DNA of 64,000 bases from Sulfurimicrobium lacus (lineage in GTDB: Bacteria; Pseudomonadota; Gammaproteobacteria; Burkholderiales; Sulfuricellaceae), in the NCBI RefSeq assembly GCF_011764585.1, contig NZ_AP022853.1:1285501-1349500 (forward strand), given 5' to 3'. Made by a program: the position numbers and the translations under genes. Under the pieces are notes generated by a model. It searched no databases. It had not been told where the DNA came from and saw only the letters and a program-made list of their open reading frames with translations. This document shows, piece by piece, positions 10,112 through 18,341 of this stretch. How positions within the stretch are numbered: the stretch's first letter is position 1; every line of letters begins with the position of its first letter.

Positions 10112-10894
10112 TCAGGCTGGTTGCTTCCAGGCATCCAGAAACTCGCGCCAGTGGGTCGCGTCGATCTTGCCCAACTGGCTGCGCACCAGGTCGCATTCGT
10201 CCTGGTACTGTGCCGGCGTCAGCACGCCGCGCATCAGCTGGAAACGCAGGAATACCAGGTAGGTGTTGGCTACATCGGTTTCGCAGTAGTTGCGGATGGC
10301 AACGATCTCGCCGCCCTGGAACGCGTCCCACACCTTGGAGCCGTCCATGCCCAGCTTGCCGGGGAAGCCGCACAGCTGCGCGATCTGGTCGAGCGGGGCG
10401 TTGGCGCGCGGCTGGTAGAGCGCGATCAGGTCCATCAGGTCGAGGTGGCGTGTGTGGTAGCGGCTGATGTAGTTGTTCCACTTGAATTCGCGGTCGTCCT
10501 CGCCCATGTCCCAGTAGCGCGGCGCCTGGATGCCGTGGATCATGGCGCGGTAGTGCAGCACCGGCAGGTCGAAACCGCCGCCGTTCCACGATACCAGCTG
10601 CGGGGTGTATTTCTCGATACCTTCGAAGAAGCGCCGGATGATCTCGGCTTCGCTGTCTTCCGGGTTGCCGAGCGTCCAGGTGCGGAAGCTGTCGCGCTCG
10701 CGCAGGGCGCAGGAGATGGCGACCACGCGTTGCAGGTGAAGCTGCAGGAAATCGCTGCCGGTGGACTGGCGGCGCTGCTGGAAGGCCATTTCGGCGACCT
10801 GGGTGTCGGTCATGTCCTCGCTCAGGCCGTGAAGCGTGCGTAGCCCGGCAACGTCAGGTACGGTTTCGATGTCGAAAACGAGGGTAGGGGTCAT
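10112..10894 (-). CDS. 3'-5' exonuclease, PolB-exonuclease-like
   Basis: A 260-residue DnaQ-like 3'-5' exonuclease of the group related to the proofreading domain of DNA polymerase B. The acidic motifs are visible: FDIETVPD near the N-terminus (Asp8, Glu10), the central SWNGGGFDLPVL (exo II) and YCETDVANTYL (exo III region). It has no polymerase domain. Function is probably DNA or RNA end trimming in repair, but no specific role is established for this family to my knowledge. It heads the minus-strand run with the VanZ-like gene and rlmD. Confidence 0.85.
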   Translation of the reverse strand: MTPTLVFDIETVPDVAGLRTLHGLSEDMTDTQVAEMAFQQRRQSTGSDFLQLHLQRVVAISCALRERDSFRTWTLGNPEDSEAEIIRRFFEGIEKYTPQLVSWNGGGFDLPVLHYRAMIHGIQAPRYWDMGEDDREFKWNNYISRYHTRHLDLMDLIALYQPRANAPLDQIAQLCGFPGKLGMDGSKVWDAFQGGEIVAIRNYCETDVANTYLVFLRFQLMRGVLTPAQYQDECDLVRSQLGKIDATHWREFLDAWKQPA

Positions 10895-10912
10895 TTGAGA
10901 AAATTTTCGTAG

Positions 10913-10942
10913 GGTGGGTTAGGCCGCAGGCCGTAACCCACC
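10913..10942. repeat. Palindromic repeat GGTGGGTTA...TAACCCACC
   Basis: GGTGGGTTA and TAACCCACC flank a short self-complementary core (GGCCGCAGGCC). This is the widespread GGTGGGTTA-type palindrome seen between genes in many bacteria. It lies between the exonuclease gene and ydbL and may also form an RNA hairpin downstream of ydbL-type transcripts. Confidence 0.65.
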
Positions 10943-10993
10943 GAATGCCGAAGTGGTGCAGTGTGTTACGCCTTTACCTGTATTGGGTTGGGC

Positions 10994-11419
10994 TTACTTC
11001 TTGGTCCAGGCGCCGCCCGGGCCCTGGTACCACCATCCCGGCGCCGCCTTGCTGATCCAGCGCTGGGCGAAGGTGGAGCGCACTTCGCTTTCCCATTCCG
11101 GGTGGCCGTTGGCGCGGGAAATTTCGCGATACAGCGCCTGACGATCCTGGTTCTCAGCAGCCACCAGCGAATTCATCGCCTGCCGTTGCGCCAGGGGCGC
11201 GGCAGCCGGGTCGCGCACCGCGACCAGCCCGTCCTGCGTCAGGCCGACCGCGCCGCTGGCGTAAAATCCGGCCAGATCGCCATGGCGCTGCTGCATGCCC
11301 TGTTTCAGGCTGGAGATGGCGGGCGTGTTGATTTCCAGGTCGGCCGCGGCATGTGCCAGCGGCGCCCAGGACAAAGCGGCGAGAAATAACAATGAAAAAA
11401 AGCGCAGGATGACGTTCAT
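10994..11419 (-). CDS. ydbL: YdbL family DUF1318 periplasmic protein
   Basis: A 141-residue exported protein starting MNVILRFFSLLFLAAL with a Sec signal peptide cleaved after AHA (about residue 24). The C-terminal half has the conserved DUF1318 pattern, in which a variable number of residues precede WISKAAPGWWYQGPGGAW. In E. coli ydbL belongs to the ydbH-ynbE-ydbL operon, whose YdbH acts in phospholipid traffic between membranes; YdbL is thought to assist YdbH and YnbE. The same three genes stand here in the same order. The start codon overlaps the ynbE stop (ATGA), indicating coupled translation. Confidence 0.85.
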   Translation of the reverse strand: MNVILRFFSLLFLAALSWAPLAHAAADLEINTPAISSLKQGMQQRHGDLAGFYASGAVGLTQDGLVAVRDPAAAPLAQRQAMNSLVAAENQDRQALYREISRANGHPEWESEVRSTFAQRWISKAAPGWWYQGPGGAWTKK

Positions 11420-11601
11420 TTGGTTTCTCCTTGGGGCTGGTTCGCCTGGGGCTTGGTTCCCTGTTTCAGTTGCCAGACTTCGTCGATGATCTTGTCCGCG
11501 GCTTTTTCCGCGGCAGCAGCAGGGAAGTAGATGTTGATGGTGACGCATCCTGTCGCCACGCTGCCCAGCAGCAGGGCTAGAGCCAAAGTTGTCGTTTTCA
11601 T
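11416..11601 (-). CDS. ynbE: YnbE-like lipoprotein
   Basis: A 61-residue lipoprotein. The lipobox VATGC puts the acylated cysteine at residue 19, followed by VTINIYFPAAAAEKAADKII, the hallmark of YnbE (TINIYFPA). In E. coli this outer-membrane lipoprotein forms an oligomeric partner for YdbH in a bridge between inner and outer membranes. Here it is tightly packed between ydbH (10 nt upstream) and ydbL (4 nt overlap). Confidence 0.88.
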   Translation of the reverse strand: MKTTTLALALLLGSVATGCVTINIYFPAAAAEKAADKIIDEVWQLKQGTKPQANQPQGETK

Positions 11602-11611
11602 GGTTTCCTCG

Positions 11612-13585
11612 CTATTGCACCACCGGTGTGGAATTGCCTTGTGTCACCCGTTGCAGGCGGGTGATCAGCTCGTCCCAACTGACGCTGGGATTGTAACCGA
11701 TTACCGTAATCGCCGGTATGCCGCCGCCCTTGACGATGATGTAGCCGTTGGGCGCAGGGGCGATGCCGCCCATATGGCAGACGCCGTTTTTCAGGACGCA
11801 GGACAGGCCGAGCTGGCTGTAGCCGAACTGCTCGAAAATGCCCAGGAAGCTGCGCTGAATCGCTGCCGCCGCCCCCGCCCCGCCGAGCGAGGAAATGTTC
11901 TGCACCGCCCGCTGCGAGATCTTGCGCGGGTAGTCGCCGGGACTGCTGCGTACCGAGCCATCGAACGCCACCGGTTTCCAGTTGGACAGCTCCAGGCCCT
12001 TGACCGAAACGTCGATGCGGCCCTGCATGCTGCCGAAGGAGAAAGTGCGCGTGAGCAGGTCGAGATCGAGATTGCGCATGTCGATATTCGCCTGCAGGCG
12101 CGGCGCGGGGCCCAGCGCGTCGAGCAGCGCCAGGTCCTGGATGACTGCCGTGCCGTCGAAAGCCTTGATCAGTAACGCGCCGTCCAGTGTCAGTTTGCCC
12201 GCGTCGTAGCGTACGCGTGGCACCACCCCGGCCAGCGTGCCGTGCATCTTCGGCCAGTGCAGGGCGGCGGAAAGCTGTTCCATGGAAACGGGCGTGAGTC
12301 CGCCTTCGAATTCCCACCGCCAGCCCTGTGGCGACGAGGTGGCCTGGAAATTTTCGATACCCAGCGCGCCGCCCAGCAGCGGGATGTCCAGCCGGGGGGT
12401 GCTGAATTTCTTGTCCTGCATCTGAATGGCGGCGGTGAAGCCGCCCAGCGGCAGAGACAGGACCTGGCCGCCGCCTACGCCGAAATCGGCGGAGGTGGCC
12501 GCCTGTGCGCGCCACGGTAGTTTGAGATGAACGTCGCGCAAGGCGAAGCGGCCGTCCTTGTCCTGCAGCGCGGCGTGGTCGAGGGTCAAATCGAGCGACT
12601 GAATTTTCCCTTCGGCGAAGCGGCCGGCAATATCCATCTTGCCGCTTGCGGCAGACTTGGCCAGAGCGGTTTTCCCCAGGAAGGGCAGCGCGAAACTGCG
12701 ATATAACGGGTCGAGCGCCAGTTGTGTACCCTGGAAACTTGAGGCGCTCAGCGAACGACTGGTCCTGTCCCAGCTGCCGCTGGCGCTGATATCGCCGATG
12801 GCGGGCCAGTGCAGGGAGGCTTGTGCCAGCGTGACCCGCTGCGGGTCGAGACGCCCGCGCGCCGAAAGGCGAGCCCCGCCGGTCAGGTAGAGCGGGTCCC
12901 AGTAGATTTCGCCCTGATCCCAAAGCGCTTCCCCCTGCCAAACGAGTTCCCGGTTTACTGGATGGGCTGTGAGTCGGACTTTTCCGCTGATTTTCTCGCC
13001 GGCATGAAGGCCACTGGTGTCGCTGAAAGCAATACCGGCCAGGCGCAAATCCATATCGGCGGCGAGCAAATTCGTATCGCTGCCGGAAAAGTTCAGCTTG
13101 CCGTTGATGACTCCGGCGCTCGGGGCGGGCATGTCCTGCGGCAGCCAGGTTCTGAAATGGGCGGCCTTGCCGTTGTCGATGTTGGCCGCGATGTCCCAGC
13201 GCTTTCCCCAGCGTGCCTCGACATGCCAATGTTCCCTGGCGGGGAGGGAAAGATCCAGCATCAGCTGTTTTGCGCCGGGCGCGTAACTAAAACGCACCGG
13301 CCAGCTCTGCTCCTCGGTCAGGGTGCCTTGCGTGCAGGCGATGGTGTCGCGTTCGAGGATGATTGCGGGGCAGGTCAGGCGTACGTTTTTCCAGTCATGC
13401 CCCTGGACAGATAGCTGCTTGATCGTCGCGGTAAAACGGCTGCTTTCCAGCTCGGCGGATATGCCGCTTGCCTGGAAGGTGGGCGCGGCGATGTCCTCGA
13501 TATGCAAGGCAATTTGCTGCGCAAAAGCGGGCGCGGCAAGCGTGAGCATCAGGATGCCGCTTGCCGCCCTCGGTAACTGCGCCAA
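11612..13585 (-). CDS. ydbH: YdbH-like intermembrane transport protein
   Basis: A protein of about 657 residues with the long beta-rich body typical of the AsmA-like/YdbH group: many alternating short strands, and a C-terminal part with VKGGGIPAITVIGYNP close to the end. Known YdbH proteins shuttle phospholipids between the membranes in partial redundancy with TamB and YhdP. The start is uncertain. A TTG at 13585 gives a good signal peptide ending in APAFA; an ATG at 13549 would leave only a very short one. Neither has a clear ribosome binding site. It follows the FliD-like gene by 13 nt, so it may be co-transcribed with it. Confidence 0.78.
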   Translation of the reverse strand: MAQLPRAASGILMLTLAAPAFAQQIALHIEDIAAPTFQASGISAELESSRFTATIKQLSVQGHDWKNVRLTCPAIILERDTIACTQGTLTEEQSWPVRFSYAPGAKQLMLDLSLPAREHWHVEARWGKRWDIAANIDNGKAAHFRTWLPQDMPAPSAGVINGKLNFSGSDTNLLAADMDLRLAGIAFSDTSGLHAGEKISGKVRLTAHPVNRELVWQGEALWDQGEIYWDPLYLTGGARLSARGRLDPQRVTLAQASLHWPAIGDISASGSWDRTSRSLSASSFQGTQLALDPLYRSFALPFLGKTALAKSAASGKMDIAGRFAEGKIQSLDLTLDHAALQDKDGRFALRDVHLKLPWRAQAATSADFGVGGGQVLSLPLGGFTAAIQMQDKKFSTPRLDIPLLGGALGIENFQATSSPQGWRWEFEGGLTPVSMEQLSAALHWPKMHGTLAGVVPRVRYDAGKLTLDGALLIKAFDGTAVIQDLALLDALGPAPRLQANIDMRNLDLDLLTRTFSFGSMQGRIDVSVKGLELSNWKPVAFDGSVRSSPGDYPRKISQRAVQNISSLGGAGAAAAIQRSFLGIFEQFGYSQLGLSCVLKNGVCHMGGIAPAPNGYIIVKGGGIPAITVIGYNPSVSWDELITRLQRVTQGNSTPVVQ

Positions 13586-13598
13586 TGGATTGCGCGGG

Positions 13599-14489
13599 TT
13601 AAATGGCGTAAGTCCGGTTATAAGCAGCCAGTGCCTGCGCGACCAGGCCGGTGGCCTTGGGCGCGTCGCCGGAACCGAACTCCGCCTGCAGGGACGATTC
13701 GTTGTCGGCAATGTAGTGGATGGCCCTGTTGAGGTTGTCGAGCTGGTTAGGGATAAAATTGCCGCCCGAGTTGAGCAAATTTGCCGATTTGGCAAAATTT
13801 GCACTGAATTCCTGCAGTGCGTCCACGGCACCCTGTTTGTTGCCCGCCAGGATCGCATCAAGCTTGGCGGTGTCCAGCGTGGCCAGCCCGGTATTGCGGT
13901 CGATGCTGACGCCCAGGTCTCGCAGGCCGTGCACGCCGTCCTTGGCGCCATTGAAAATATTCGCGATGCTCTGCCCCAGCTCGTAGCGGGAAACCTGTGC
14001 CGCCTGGGTGCCGGCGAGTATTCCGCCATTCTGCATGTCGGGGTCGAAACGCTGAACCCAGCCGTTGTACTGCGCGACGAAGCCCTGCAACTGGGACGCG
14101 ATGCTGTCGTTGCCGGTGGCTGGCGTGATGTTGCCCAGGCTCTGGCCGGCATCCTGCATCTGCGCGACGTAGGCTTTCATCTCGCTCAGTTCCGCGAACC
14201 GGGCCTTGTAGTCGACATCGGCCTGGTTGATGACGCTCATCATCCGGAAGGCCGATTCCGGGTCGACCAGCGCCATGTTACGGCCCGGCGCCGCGACCCC
14301 GGCCACGCTGCCGTTCGCGGCCAGCCAGGACAAGGGGTCGGTCGAAACATCGTTTGCGGTTGAAAATTGGTTCATCAGCGCAGCAAAGGCGTCCTTTCCG
14401 GAATCGGGGGCCGAGCTCATGAGCGTGCCCAGGGCTTGCGAACGGAAGGTCGCGAGGTTTAAAGCGATAGAGGCGGGAGAGATGTTCAT
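13599..14489 (-). CDS. FliD-like (flagellar hook-associated protein 2 C-terminal) protein
   Basis: A 296-residue protein with no signal peptide. Residues about 185-225 read DLGVSIDRNTGLATLDTAKL, which resembles the D0/D1-proximal signature of the flagellar cap protein FliD (LGI..d..G.L.lD..kl). The flanks are helix-rich and Ala/Asn/Gln-rich like FliD D1. It is shorter than FliD (450 or more) and lacks an obvious hypervariable insert. No flagellar gene is nearby; it precedes ydbH by 13 nt. I call it FliD-like rather than fliD; the role is unknown. Confidence 0.6.
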   Translation of the reverse strand: MNISPASIALNLATFRSQALGTLMSSAPDSGKDAFAALMNQFSTANDVSTDPLSWLAANGSVAGVAAPGRNMALVDPESAFRMMSVINQADVDYKARFAELSEMKAYVAQMQDAGQSLGNITPATGNDSIASQLQGFVAQYNGWVQRFDPDMQNGGILAGTQAAQVSRYELGQSIANIFNGAKDGVHGLRDLGVSIDRNTGLATLDTAKLDAILAGNKQGAVDALQEFSANFAKSANLLNSGGNFIPNQLDNLNRAIHYIADNESSLQAEFGSGDAPKATGLVAQALAAYNRTYAI

Positions 14490-14565
14490 GCTACTTGCTC
14501 CATTCGGTTACGAGGCATCTGGCGATGCCTTGCCCCTGGAGGGGATGCTTGATTAGCAAGCAATA

Positions 14566-14588
14566 AACGCGCCCGAAACGGGGGCGTT
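14566..14588 (-). terminator. Terminator of the 14.6-15.1 kb secreted-protein gene
   Basis: On the minus strand, a hairpin with arms AACGCCCCCG and CGGGCGCGTT overlaps the stop codon and is followed by TATTG. The U-tract is weak, so efficiency is uncertain. Confidence 0.55.
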
Positions 14589-15150
14589 AAAGTCTGGGGG
14601 CTTCGCGGGTGCAACCGGGCTGCGCGGCGTATTCGCTGCCATCTATGCCCGTCACGTGCATGCTGAAAGTCGTGGAGCCGTTGTCGGTGAAATAGATTCT
14701 GCGCTTCCCATCCTGGAGGATGAAGGTGCCGTAACTGGTTTTCTTCATGCGGTAGCGCTTGACGATGTCTTGTTCCAGTTTCCTGGCGACATCCTGGGCG
14801 AGCGGCGGGTTGAAGCGGATACGGATGGATTGCACGCGGTAATACCGTTCAGCCTTGGCATCCAGGTTGGCCGGGTCGTTCTGAATGATGAATTCCCCCA
14901 GCGAGCCGTCCGGAAAGGTGTAGAGCGGGGCGGAAAAGGTCGAGCTGTAGCAGGTGGGGATCGAAACCTGTTTGATGTCGGCAAAGATGGCTTTGGCGTT
15001 CAGTTCGGGGTGATCGGCGGCCGGATCGCCCAGGCAGATTTTTCCCAGGCAGTATTTTTGCGACAAGCCGAAGCCGATTGTGCTTGCGGCGAAAACGCCG
15101 GTGGTCCAAATCGCGCAGAAGAAAACAAGACTGAATCTGATTGCTCGCAT
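14587..15150 (-). CDS. Hypothetical secreted protein
   Basis: A 187-residue protein with a clear Sec signal peptide (about 1-21, cut after VFA). The mature part begins with a Cys-containing segment (KYCLGKICLGD) and has further cysteines at IPTCY and near the C-terminus (QPGCTRE), so disulfides are likely. I do not recognise a domain. It stands alone between two terminator-like or non-coding gaps. Nothing in the context suggests a function. Confidence 0.6.
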   Translation of the reverse strand: MRAIRFSLVFFCAIWTTGVFAASTIGFGLSQKYCLGKICLGDPAADHPELNAKAIFADIKQVSIPTCYSSTFSAPLYTFPDGSLGEFIIQNDPANLDAKAERYYRVQSIRIRFNPPLAQDVARKLEQDIVKRYRMKKTSYGTFILQDGKRRIYFTDNGSTTFSMHVTGIDGSEYAAQPGCTREAPRL

Positions 15151-15245
15151 CGTTAGTCGTTTCGTTATTCGATGTCCGGAGTTTTACGCATACGGTCAAA
15201 CGAAGCAAGCCTTATCCGAGGGCGCGCCAATCCCGTCCGGGCAGC

Positions 15246-15944
15246 TCAGTGCAGGATCTTCTGGCCGCCGCAGCACTGCTTGAATTTCTTCCCGCTGCCG
15301 CAGGGGCAGAGTTCGTTGCGGCCGACCTTGGGCGTTTCCCGCTTAACCGGTGCGGGAGCGGGGTTTCGCCGGGACAGGAAGAAATTGTAGATTGACGCAA
15401 CCGCGCCGGGGAGGGTGTCGGCGCATTCCTGCTGCATCTTCAGGTCTTCTTCGTCGGCGATGTAGGTTTTCCCCTTGGATTGAACGTCTTCGCGGAAGGC
15501 CCCGGAGAGGAACAGGATGGGAAAGGTCAGTTTCTTCAGCGCTTCGTTCCCGGGGCGCAGCCACTCCTGCGTCGAGAGCGCCCAGCCCAGAATGTAACCT
15601 TCGCACCAGGCCTGGTAGTCCGGCTGCGAGTCGGTAGCGGAACGCGGCTTCAAAATCAGCTTGAGGGGCTGCCCGGCAAAAAGCGCATTTGCCACGTCGT
15701 TATAAAACCGTATCAGCAAGCCCATGATTTCCTGCGCCTGTTCCGTGGACGCATATTCCGGCTTGGTGCCGATTGCATCCGGAAGCCATTTGCCGGGCGA
15801 AATGGTGTCGGGAGAACTCACCACGGCGCAGAGAAATCCCTGTAGACGGTCTAGCGAAAGCGCCTTACCCTTGAAAACAGGAGACGCCAGCGCGCTTTCA
15901 AGCTGCTTGAGTTCGACGTCGGTGATCGCGGTGGAAGATGGCAT
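15246..15944 (-). CDS. UPF0149 (YecA-like) protein with SEC-C zinc motif
   Basis: A 232-residue protein: an N-terminal UPF0149/YgfB-YecA-type helical domain ([15 protein letters not shown], then the WCEGYILGW block) and a C-terminal SEC-C zinc motif, [20 protein letters not shown], as found at the end of SecA. I start at the ATG at 15944, with AAGG upstream; the longer open frame has no support. SEC-C proteins often associate with ribosomes or SecA, but this family has no settled function. Confidence 0.85.
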   Translation of the reverse strand: MPSSTAITDVELKQLESALASPVFKGKALSLDRLQGFLCAVVSSPDTISPGKWLPDAIGTKPEYASTEQAQEIMGLLIRFYNDVANALFAGQPLKLILKPRSATDSQPDYQAWCEGYILGWALSTQEWLRPGNEALKKLTFPILFLSGAFREDVQSKGKTYIADEEDLKMQQECADTLPGAVASIYNFFLSRRNPAPAPVKRETPKVGRNELCPCGSGKKFKQCCGGQKILH

Positions 15945-16059
15945 GAACGGGTACCTTAATGCTGGGTGGGACTGATTAAGAGATGAAGTTCGAAATGATA
16001 AACCCGAGTCATCGTTCCGGTGGAAATTTTGCCGTGAAATCGATAGCGGATGGCTTGGC

Positions 16060-16500
16060 ATGAACCTGAGTTTTCGCTTCTTCCAGCTGCCGTCCCCGCT
16101 ATGGCAGCCCGCCATAGGCCTGCGATATGAGGTCTTCGTGGTGGAGCAAAAGGTGCCGGAGGACCTGGAAGTCGATGCGCTCGACGATACGGCTCACCAC
16201 CTGCTGGTGCAGGACGGCGATCGGAACTGTGTCGGGGTCATGCGGATTGTCGTCAAGGGCAACGTCGGAAAAATTGGCCGCGTCGCAGTGGCGCGCGAAT
16301 ACCGGCGCCAGGGCGTCGGCGCCGCGATGATGGAAAAGGCGCTGGCGTATTGCCGTTCCCTGGAACTGGAGTCCGTGGCCCTCGATTCACAAACCTACAT
16401 CACGGCGTTTTACGAGCGCCTGGGCTTTGTTCGGGAGGGAGAAGAGTTCATGGATGCGGGTATCCCGCACGTCCACATGTCCCTCTCACTCGCGTCATAG
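16060..16500 (+). CDS. GNAT family N-acetyltransferase, ElaA-like
   Basis: A 146-residue acetyltransferase. The acetyl-CoA site is seen in [15 protein letters not shown] (R/Q-x-x-G-x-G/A), preceded by the beta4 strand GKIGRVAV. The N-terminal [19 protein letters not shown] resembles ElaA-type GNATs, and FYERLGFV near the C-terminus is the usual final GNAT motif. The substrate is unknown. It is divergent from the SEC-C gene and convergent with the HDOD gene. Confidence 0.85.
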   Translation: MNLSFRFFQLPSPLWQPAIGLRYEVFVVEQKVPEDLEVDALDDTAHHLLVQDGDRNCVGVMRIVVKGNVGKIGRVAVAREYRRQGVGAAMMEKALAYCRSLELESVALDSQTYITAFYERLGFVREGEEFMDAGIPHVHMSLSLAS

Positions 16501-16569
16501 GGCGGATGTCATGGTGTTCGTGTTGCGAAGTGGAGGAAATACGCTCCGGTGGTATAGGCTGTGGCGCTC

Positions 16570-17394
16570 TCAGGAAAGGGATGCCGCTTCATCGATGAGC
16601 GCGTCAAAAACATCACCCTGTTCCTCGAGCCAGTCGTGGTCGATTCCCAGGCGCTCCGCCAAATCCGGCGGCAGTGTGTTCAGCATTTCGCTGAAGGTTG
16701 AACCCATCTGGATGCCATGGGCAATTTTTACGCCGGCGTGAACGATCTGTGCCGGCAGCTCGTCATTGGCCGCTTCGTCATAGTGACCGATAGCAAACTG
16801 GATGCTCTCGGGGAAATTCCATCGCCGCGCGAGTTCCATGCCTACTTCGAAATGATTCATTCCGAAATGGTGTTGCTCGATGGCGCGTAGCTCTTTCAGG
16901 GGCTTCCCCTTGCAGGCTTCCGCCAAATTCCTCGCTGAATCCGGTAAACAAAGGTAGATCAGCAACTGGCCGATCCCGTGCATCAAACCGGCCGAGAAAA
17001 GCGTTGCGCGGTCGACATCCAGATCGCGCCCAATAATGTGAGCCAGGTTGGCCACAAGCATGCTGCTGCGCCAGAAGGCCGGCAAATCGAATCCTTCGAC
17101 CTTGGGGAAGGCTCCAATCAAGGAGCTTGCGATTACCAGATTGCGAAAGGCGTTCAGGCCGATCAGTTGCACGGCATCGCCGATGCTTGCGACATTGTGT
17201 CGGGCACCGTAATAGCTGGAGTTGGCGAGGCGCAGTACCTTGGCGGCAATAACCTGGTCTTTTCCCACCAGGTCGGCCAATTGCGACACGGAAATATCCT
17301 CATTTCGCAAGCTGTTGACGACTTCCTGCATGACCTGCGGGACTTGTGGCAGCCGTATGGCGTGGGAGAAAATCTGTTCAGTGGCAGGGGTCAT
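16570..17394 (-). CDS. HDOD domain signalling protein
   Basis: A 274-residue protein consisting of a single HDOD domain (a degenerate HD phosphohydrolase): LPQVPQVMQEVVNSL at the start, AAKVLRLANSSYYG, then VQLIGLNAFRNLV and a partly preserved GLMHGIGQLL. HDOD proteins generally lack catalysis and act in second-messenger, chemotaxis or cell-cycle signalling. I start at ATG 17394, with GGAG upstream. The longer open frame runs into the truncated tRNA. Confidence 0.85.
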   Translation of the reverse strand: MTPATEQIFSHAIRLPQVPQVMQEVVNSLRNEDISVSQLADLVGKDQVIAAKVLRLANSSYYGARHNVASIGDAVQLIGLNAFRNLVIASSLIGAFPKVEGFDLPAFWRSSMLVANLAHIIGRDLDVDRATLFSAGLMHGIGQLLIYLCLPDSARNLAEACKGKPLKELRAIEQHHFGMNHFEVGMELARRWNFPESIQFAIGHYDEAANDELPAQIVHAGVKIAHGIQMGSTFSEMLNTLPPDLAERLGIDHDWLEEQGDVFDALIDEAASLS

Positions 17395-17443
17395 GCAAGC
17401 ACTCCATCTTCGCCGTTCAAAATGGTCTATATGCGGATAAAGA

Positions 17444-17470
17444 AAAGGGCCTGCATTTCTGCAAGCCCTT
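17444..17470 (-). terminator. Terminator of the disrupted tRNA-Thr gene
   Basis: Read on the minus strand, AAGGGCTTGCA and TGCAGGCCCTT form a hairpin followed by TTCTTT, nine bases past the CCA end of the tRNA 3' half. It is the original terminator, now stranded with that half. Confidence 0.7.
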
Positions 17471-17478
17471 GTTTCTGC

Positions 17479-17514
17479 TGGTGCCGATGACCGGAATCGA
17501 ACTGGTGACCTTCG
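17479..17514 (-). pseudogene. 3' half of disrupted tRNA-Thr(CGU)
   Basis: On the minus strand these bases read CGAAGGTC, the T-arm ACCAGTTCGATTCCGGT, the acceptor CATCGGC and ACCA. With the 10-bp core (17515-17524) they are the 3' half of a tRNA-Thr. Joined to the 5' half at 27005-27044 they give a complete 76-nt tRNA-Thr with anticodon CGU and a matching 7-bp acceptor stem. Upstream of the core the sequence turns into unrelated island DNA, so this half cannot form a tRNA by itself. Confidence 0.92.
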
Positions 17515-17524
17515 CATTACGAAT
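17515..17524. repeat. Left attachment core (10 bp)
   Basis: CATTACGAAT (plus strand) occurs here and, in the same orientation, at 27005-27014. In tRNA terms it is ATTCGTAATG, which spans the anticodon loop. Bases on either side differ between the two copies, which defines the crossover segment of a site-specific integration. Confidence 0.88.
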
Positions 17525-17641
17525 CAGTTCCGATGGGTAGAGGGCAACGATCCAGGATACTCCCGGATCAATGAAATCAACAACTTCCAGCTTCTGCGAA
17601 GAAATTTTGTATCCTCGATTATCGCAGAATTTCATAGTCGC

Positions 17642-17659
17642 TGTGCCATCAGTGTGCCA
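17642..17659 (+). repeat. Left putative integrase arm site
   Basis: TGTGCCATCAGTGTGCCA holds two copies of GTGCCA 11 bp apart. The right end has TGTGCCACGAGTGTGCCA at 26914-26931 in the same orientation. Direct repeats of this kind near both attachment cores are what arm-type binding sites of tyrosine integrases look like. The role is inferred. Confidence 0.6.
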
Positions 17660-17711
17660 CGGGGCTACGCGGCAGATCAATCGGTAGACGAGATGTGCAT
17701 GTTTGTGCAGC

Positions 17712-17999
17712 TCAGGCGAAGTCCGCGAGGTTGACGACCGGGCTCTCGTCAAGGAAGGTGTCGCGGAGCAGCGTCAACTTTTCTCGACCAAGGATCATTC
17801 GCAGTTCTGGTACTTCATGGTGTCTGTAGATCGAGCGGCAACGCTCTGCCCATCTGTGCATGATCTGGCGATAGCTGCCCTGGTTAAGAGGCTGCTCGTT
17901 GAACCACCGGCAGGCAGTCTTCCATTCAATGGCGACTGCCGCATCAAGGTACAGCGTGTCGAGTACTTGGTCAAGTTCGGCGTTGCGTGTGTTGTCCAT
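17712..17999 (-). CDS. Small hypothetical protein, island
   Basis: A 95-residue protein starting MDNTRNAELDQVLDTLYLDA, with GGAGG just upstream of the ATG at 17999 deciding the start. It is soluble, helix-rich and has no recognised motif; a WFNEQPLNQGSYRQIMHRW segment is Trp/Arg-rich. It lies between the left end of the island and the island's own tRNA-Thr. It could be an element-maintenance protein, but nothing in the sequence shows this. Confidence 0.6.
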   Translation of the reverse strand: MDNTRNAELDQVLDTLYLDAAVAIEWKTACRWFNEQPLNQGSYRQIMHRWAERCRSIYRHHEVPELRMILGREKLTLLRDTFLDESPVVNLADFA

Positions 18000-18140
18000 G
18001 TGTCCTCCATCGGTTTGACTAAACGAACAGCACAAAATAGCCGTGAGACCTCGCCCAACATGCGAAATTTTCGGGGTGGGCGATGCTGAGGATGATGCGA
18101 CAGGCAAGCGTGCAGCGCCGATTCCACCGCCCAAAGAAAA

Positions 18141-18172
18141 AGAGGCTTCCAGTGAACTGGAAGCCTCTTTTA
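18141..18172. terminator. Terminator downstream of the island tRNA-Thr
   Basis: AAGAGGCTTCCAGT and ACTGGAAGCCTCTT form a 14-bp perfect stem. Read on the minus strand it starts 5 nt after the tRNA CCA end and is followed by TTTTTC, a strong intrinsic terminator. Confidence 0.9.
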
Positions 18173-18177
18173 GAGTT

Positions 18178-18253
18178 GGTGCCGATGACCGGAATCGAAC
18201 TGGTGACCTACTCGTTACGAGTGAGTTGCTCTACCAACTGAGCTACATCGGCG
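18178..18253 (-). tRNA. tRNA-Thr(CGU), intact, carried by the island
   Basis: A 76-nt tRNA: acceptor GCCGATG/CATCGGC, D-arm GCTCAGTTGGTAGAGC, anticodon loop CTCGTAA (anticodon CGU), T-arm ACCAGTTCGATTCCGGT, and encoded ACCA. Outside the anticodon arm it is identical to the disrupted host gene. In that arm it has stem ACTCA/CGAGT, leaving an A31-C39 mismatch, where the host gene had GCGCA/TGCGA. It probably replaces the split copy; ACG codons could also be read by a tRNA-Thr(UGU). The promoter is not obvious: only weak boxes are seen upstream. Confidence 0.93.
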
Positions 18254-18341
18254 TTGCATCAGCGTCATTTCTGAAGCAGTTTTCGATTGTAGCAAGGAAC
18301 TCAGGATGAAGGGAAGCCCTTCGGGGCAAAGTCGCGTGTTT

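Noticed and set aside
10107..10589. N-terminal extension of the VanZ-like frame
   Set aside because: It lies wholly under the exonuclease gene and reads as Arg/Pro/Gly-rich shadow; MNYRTTW begins a normal membrane protein.
13586..14152. Upstream extension of the YdbH-like frame
   Set aside because: It overlaps the FliD-like gene in another frame, and its text is low-complexity Arg/Thr/Pro; a signal peptide begins near 13585.
17479..17526. A second intact tRNA gene at the left end
   Set aside because: Only the 3' half is present; no D-arm or 5' acceptor strand follows within 100 bp.
17417..17752. Minus-strand 111-codon frame over the left island end
   Set aside because: It reads through the truncated tRNA and attachment region; no ribosome binding site or motif supports it.
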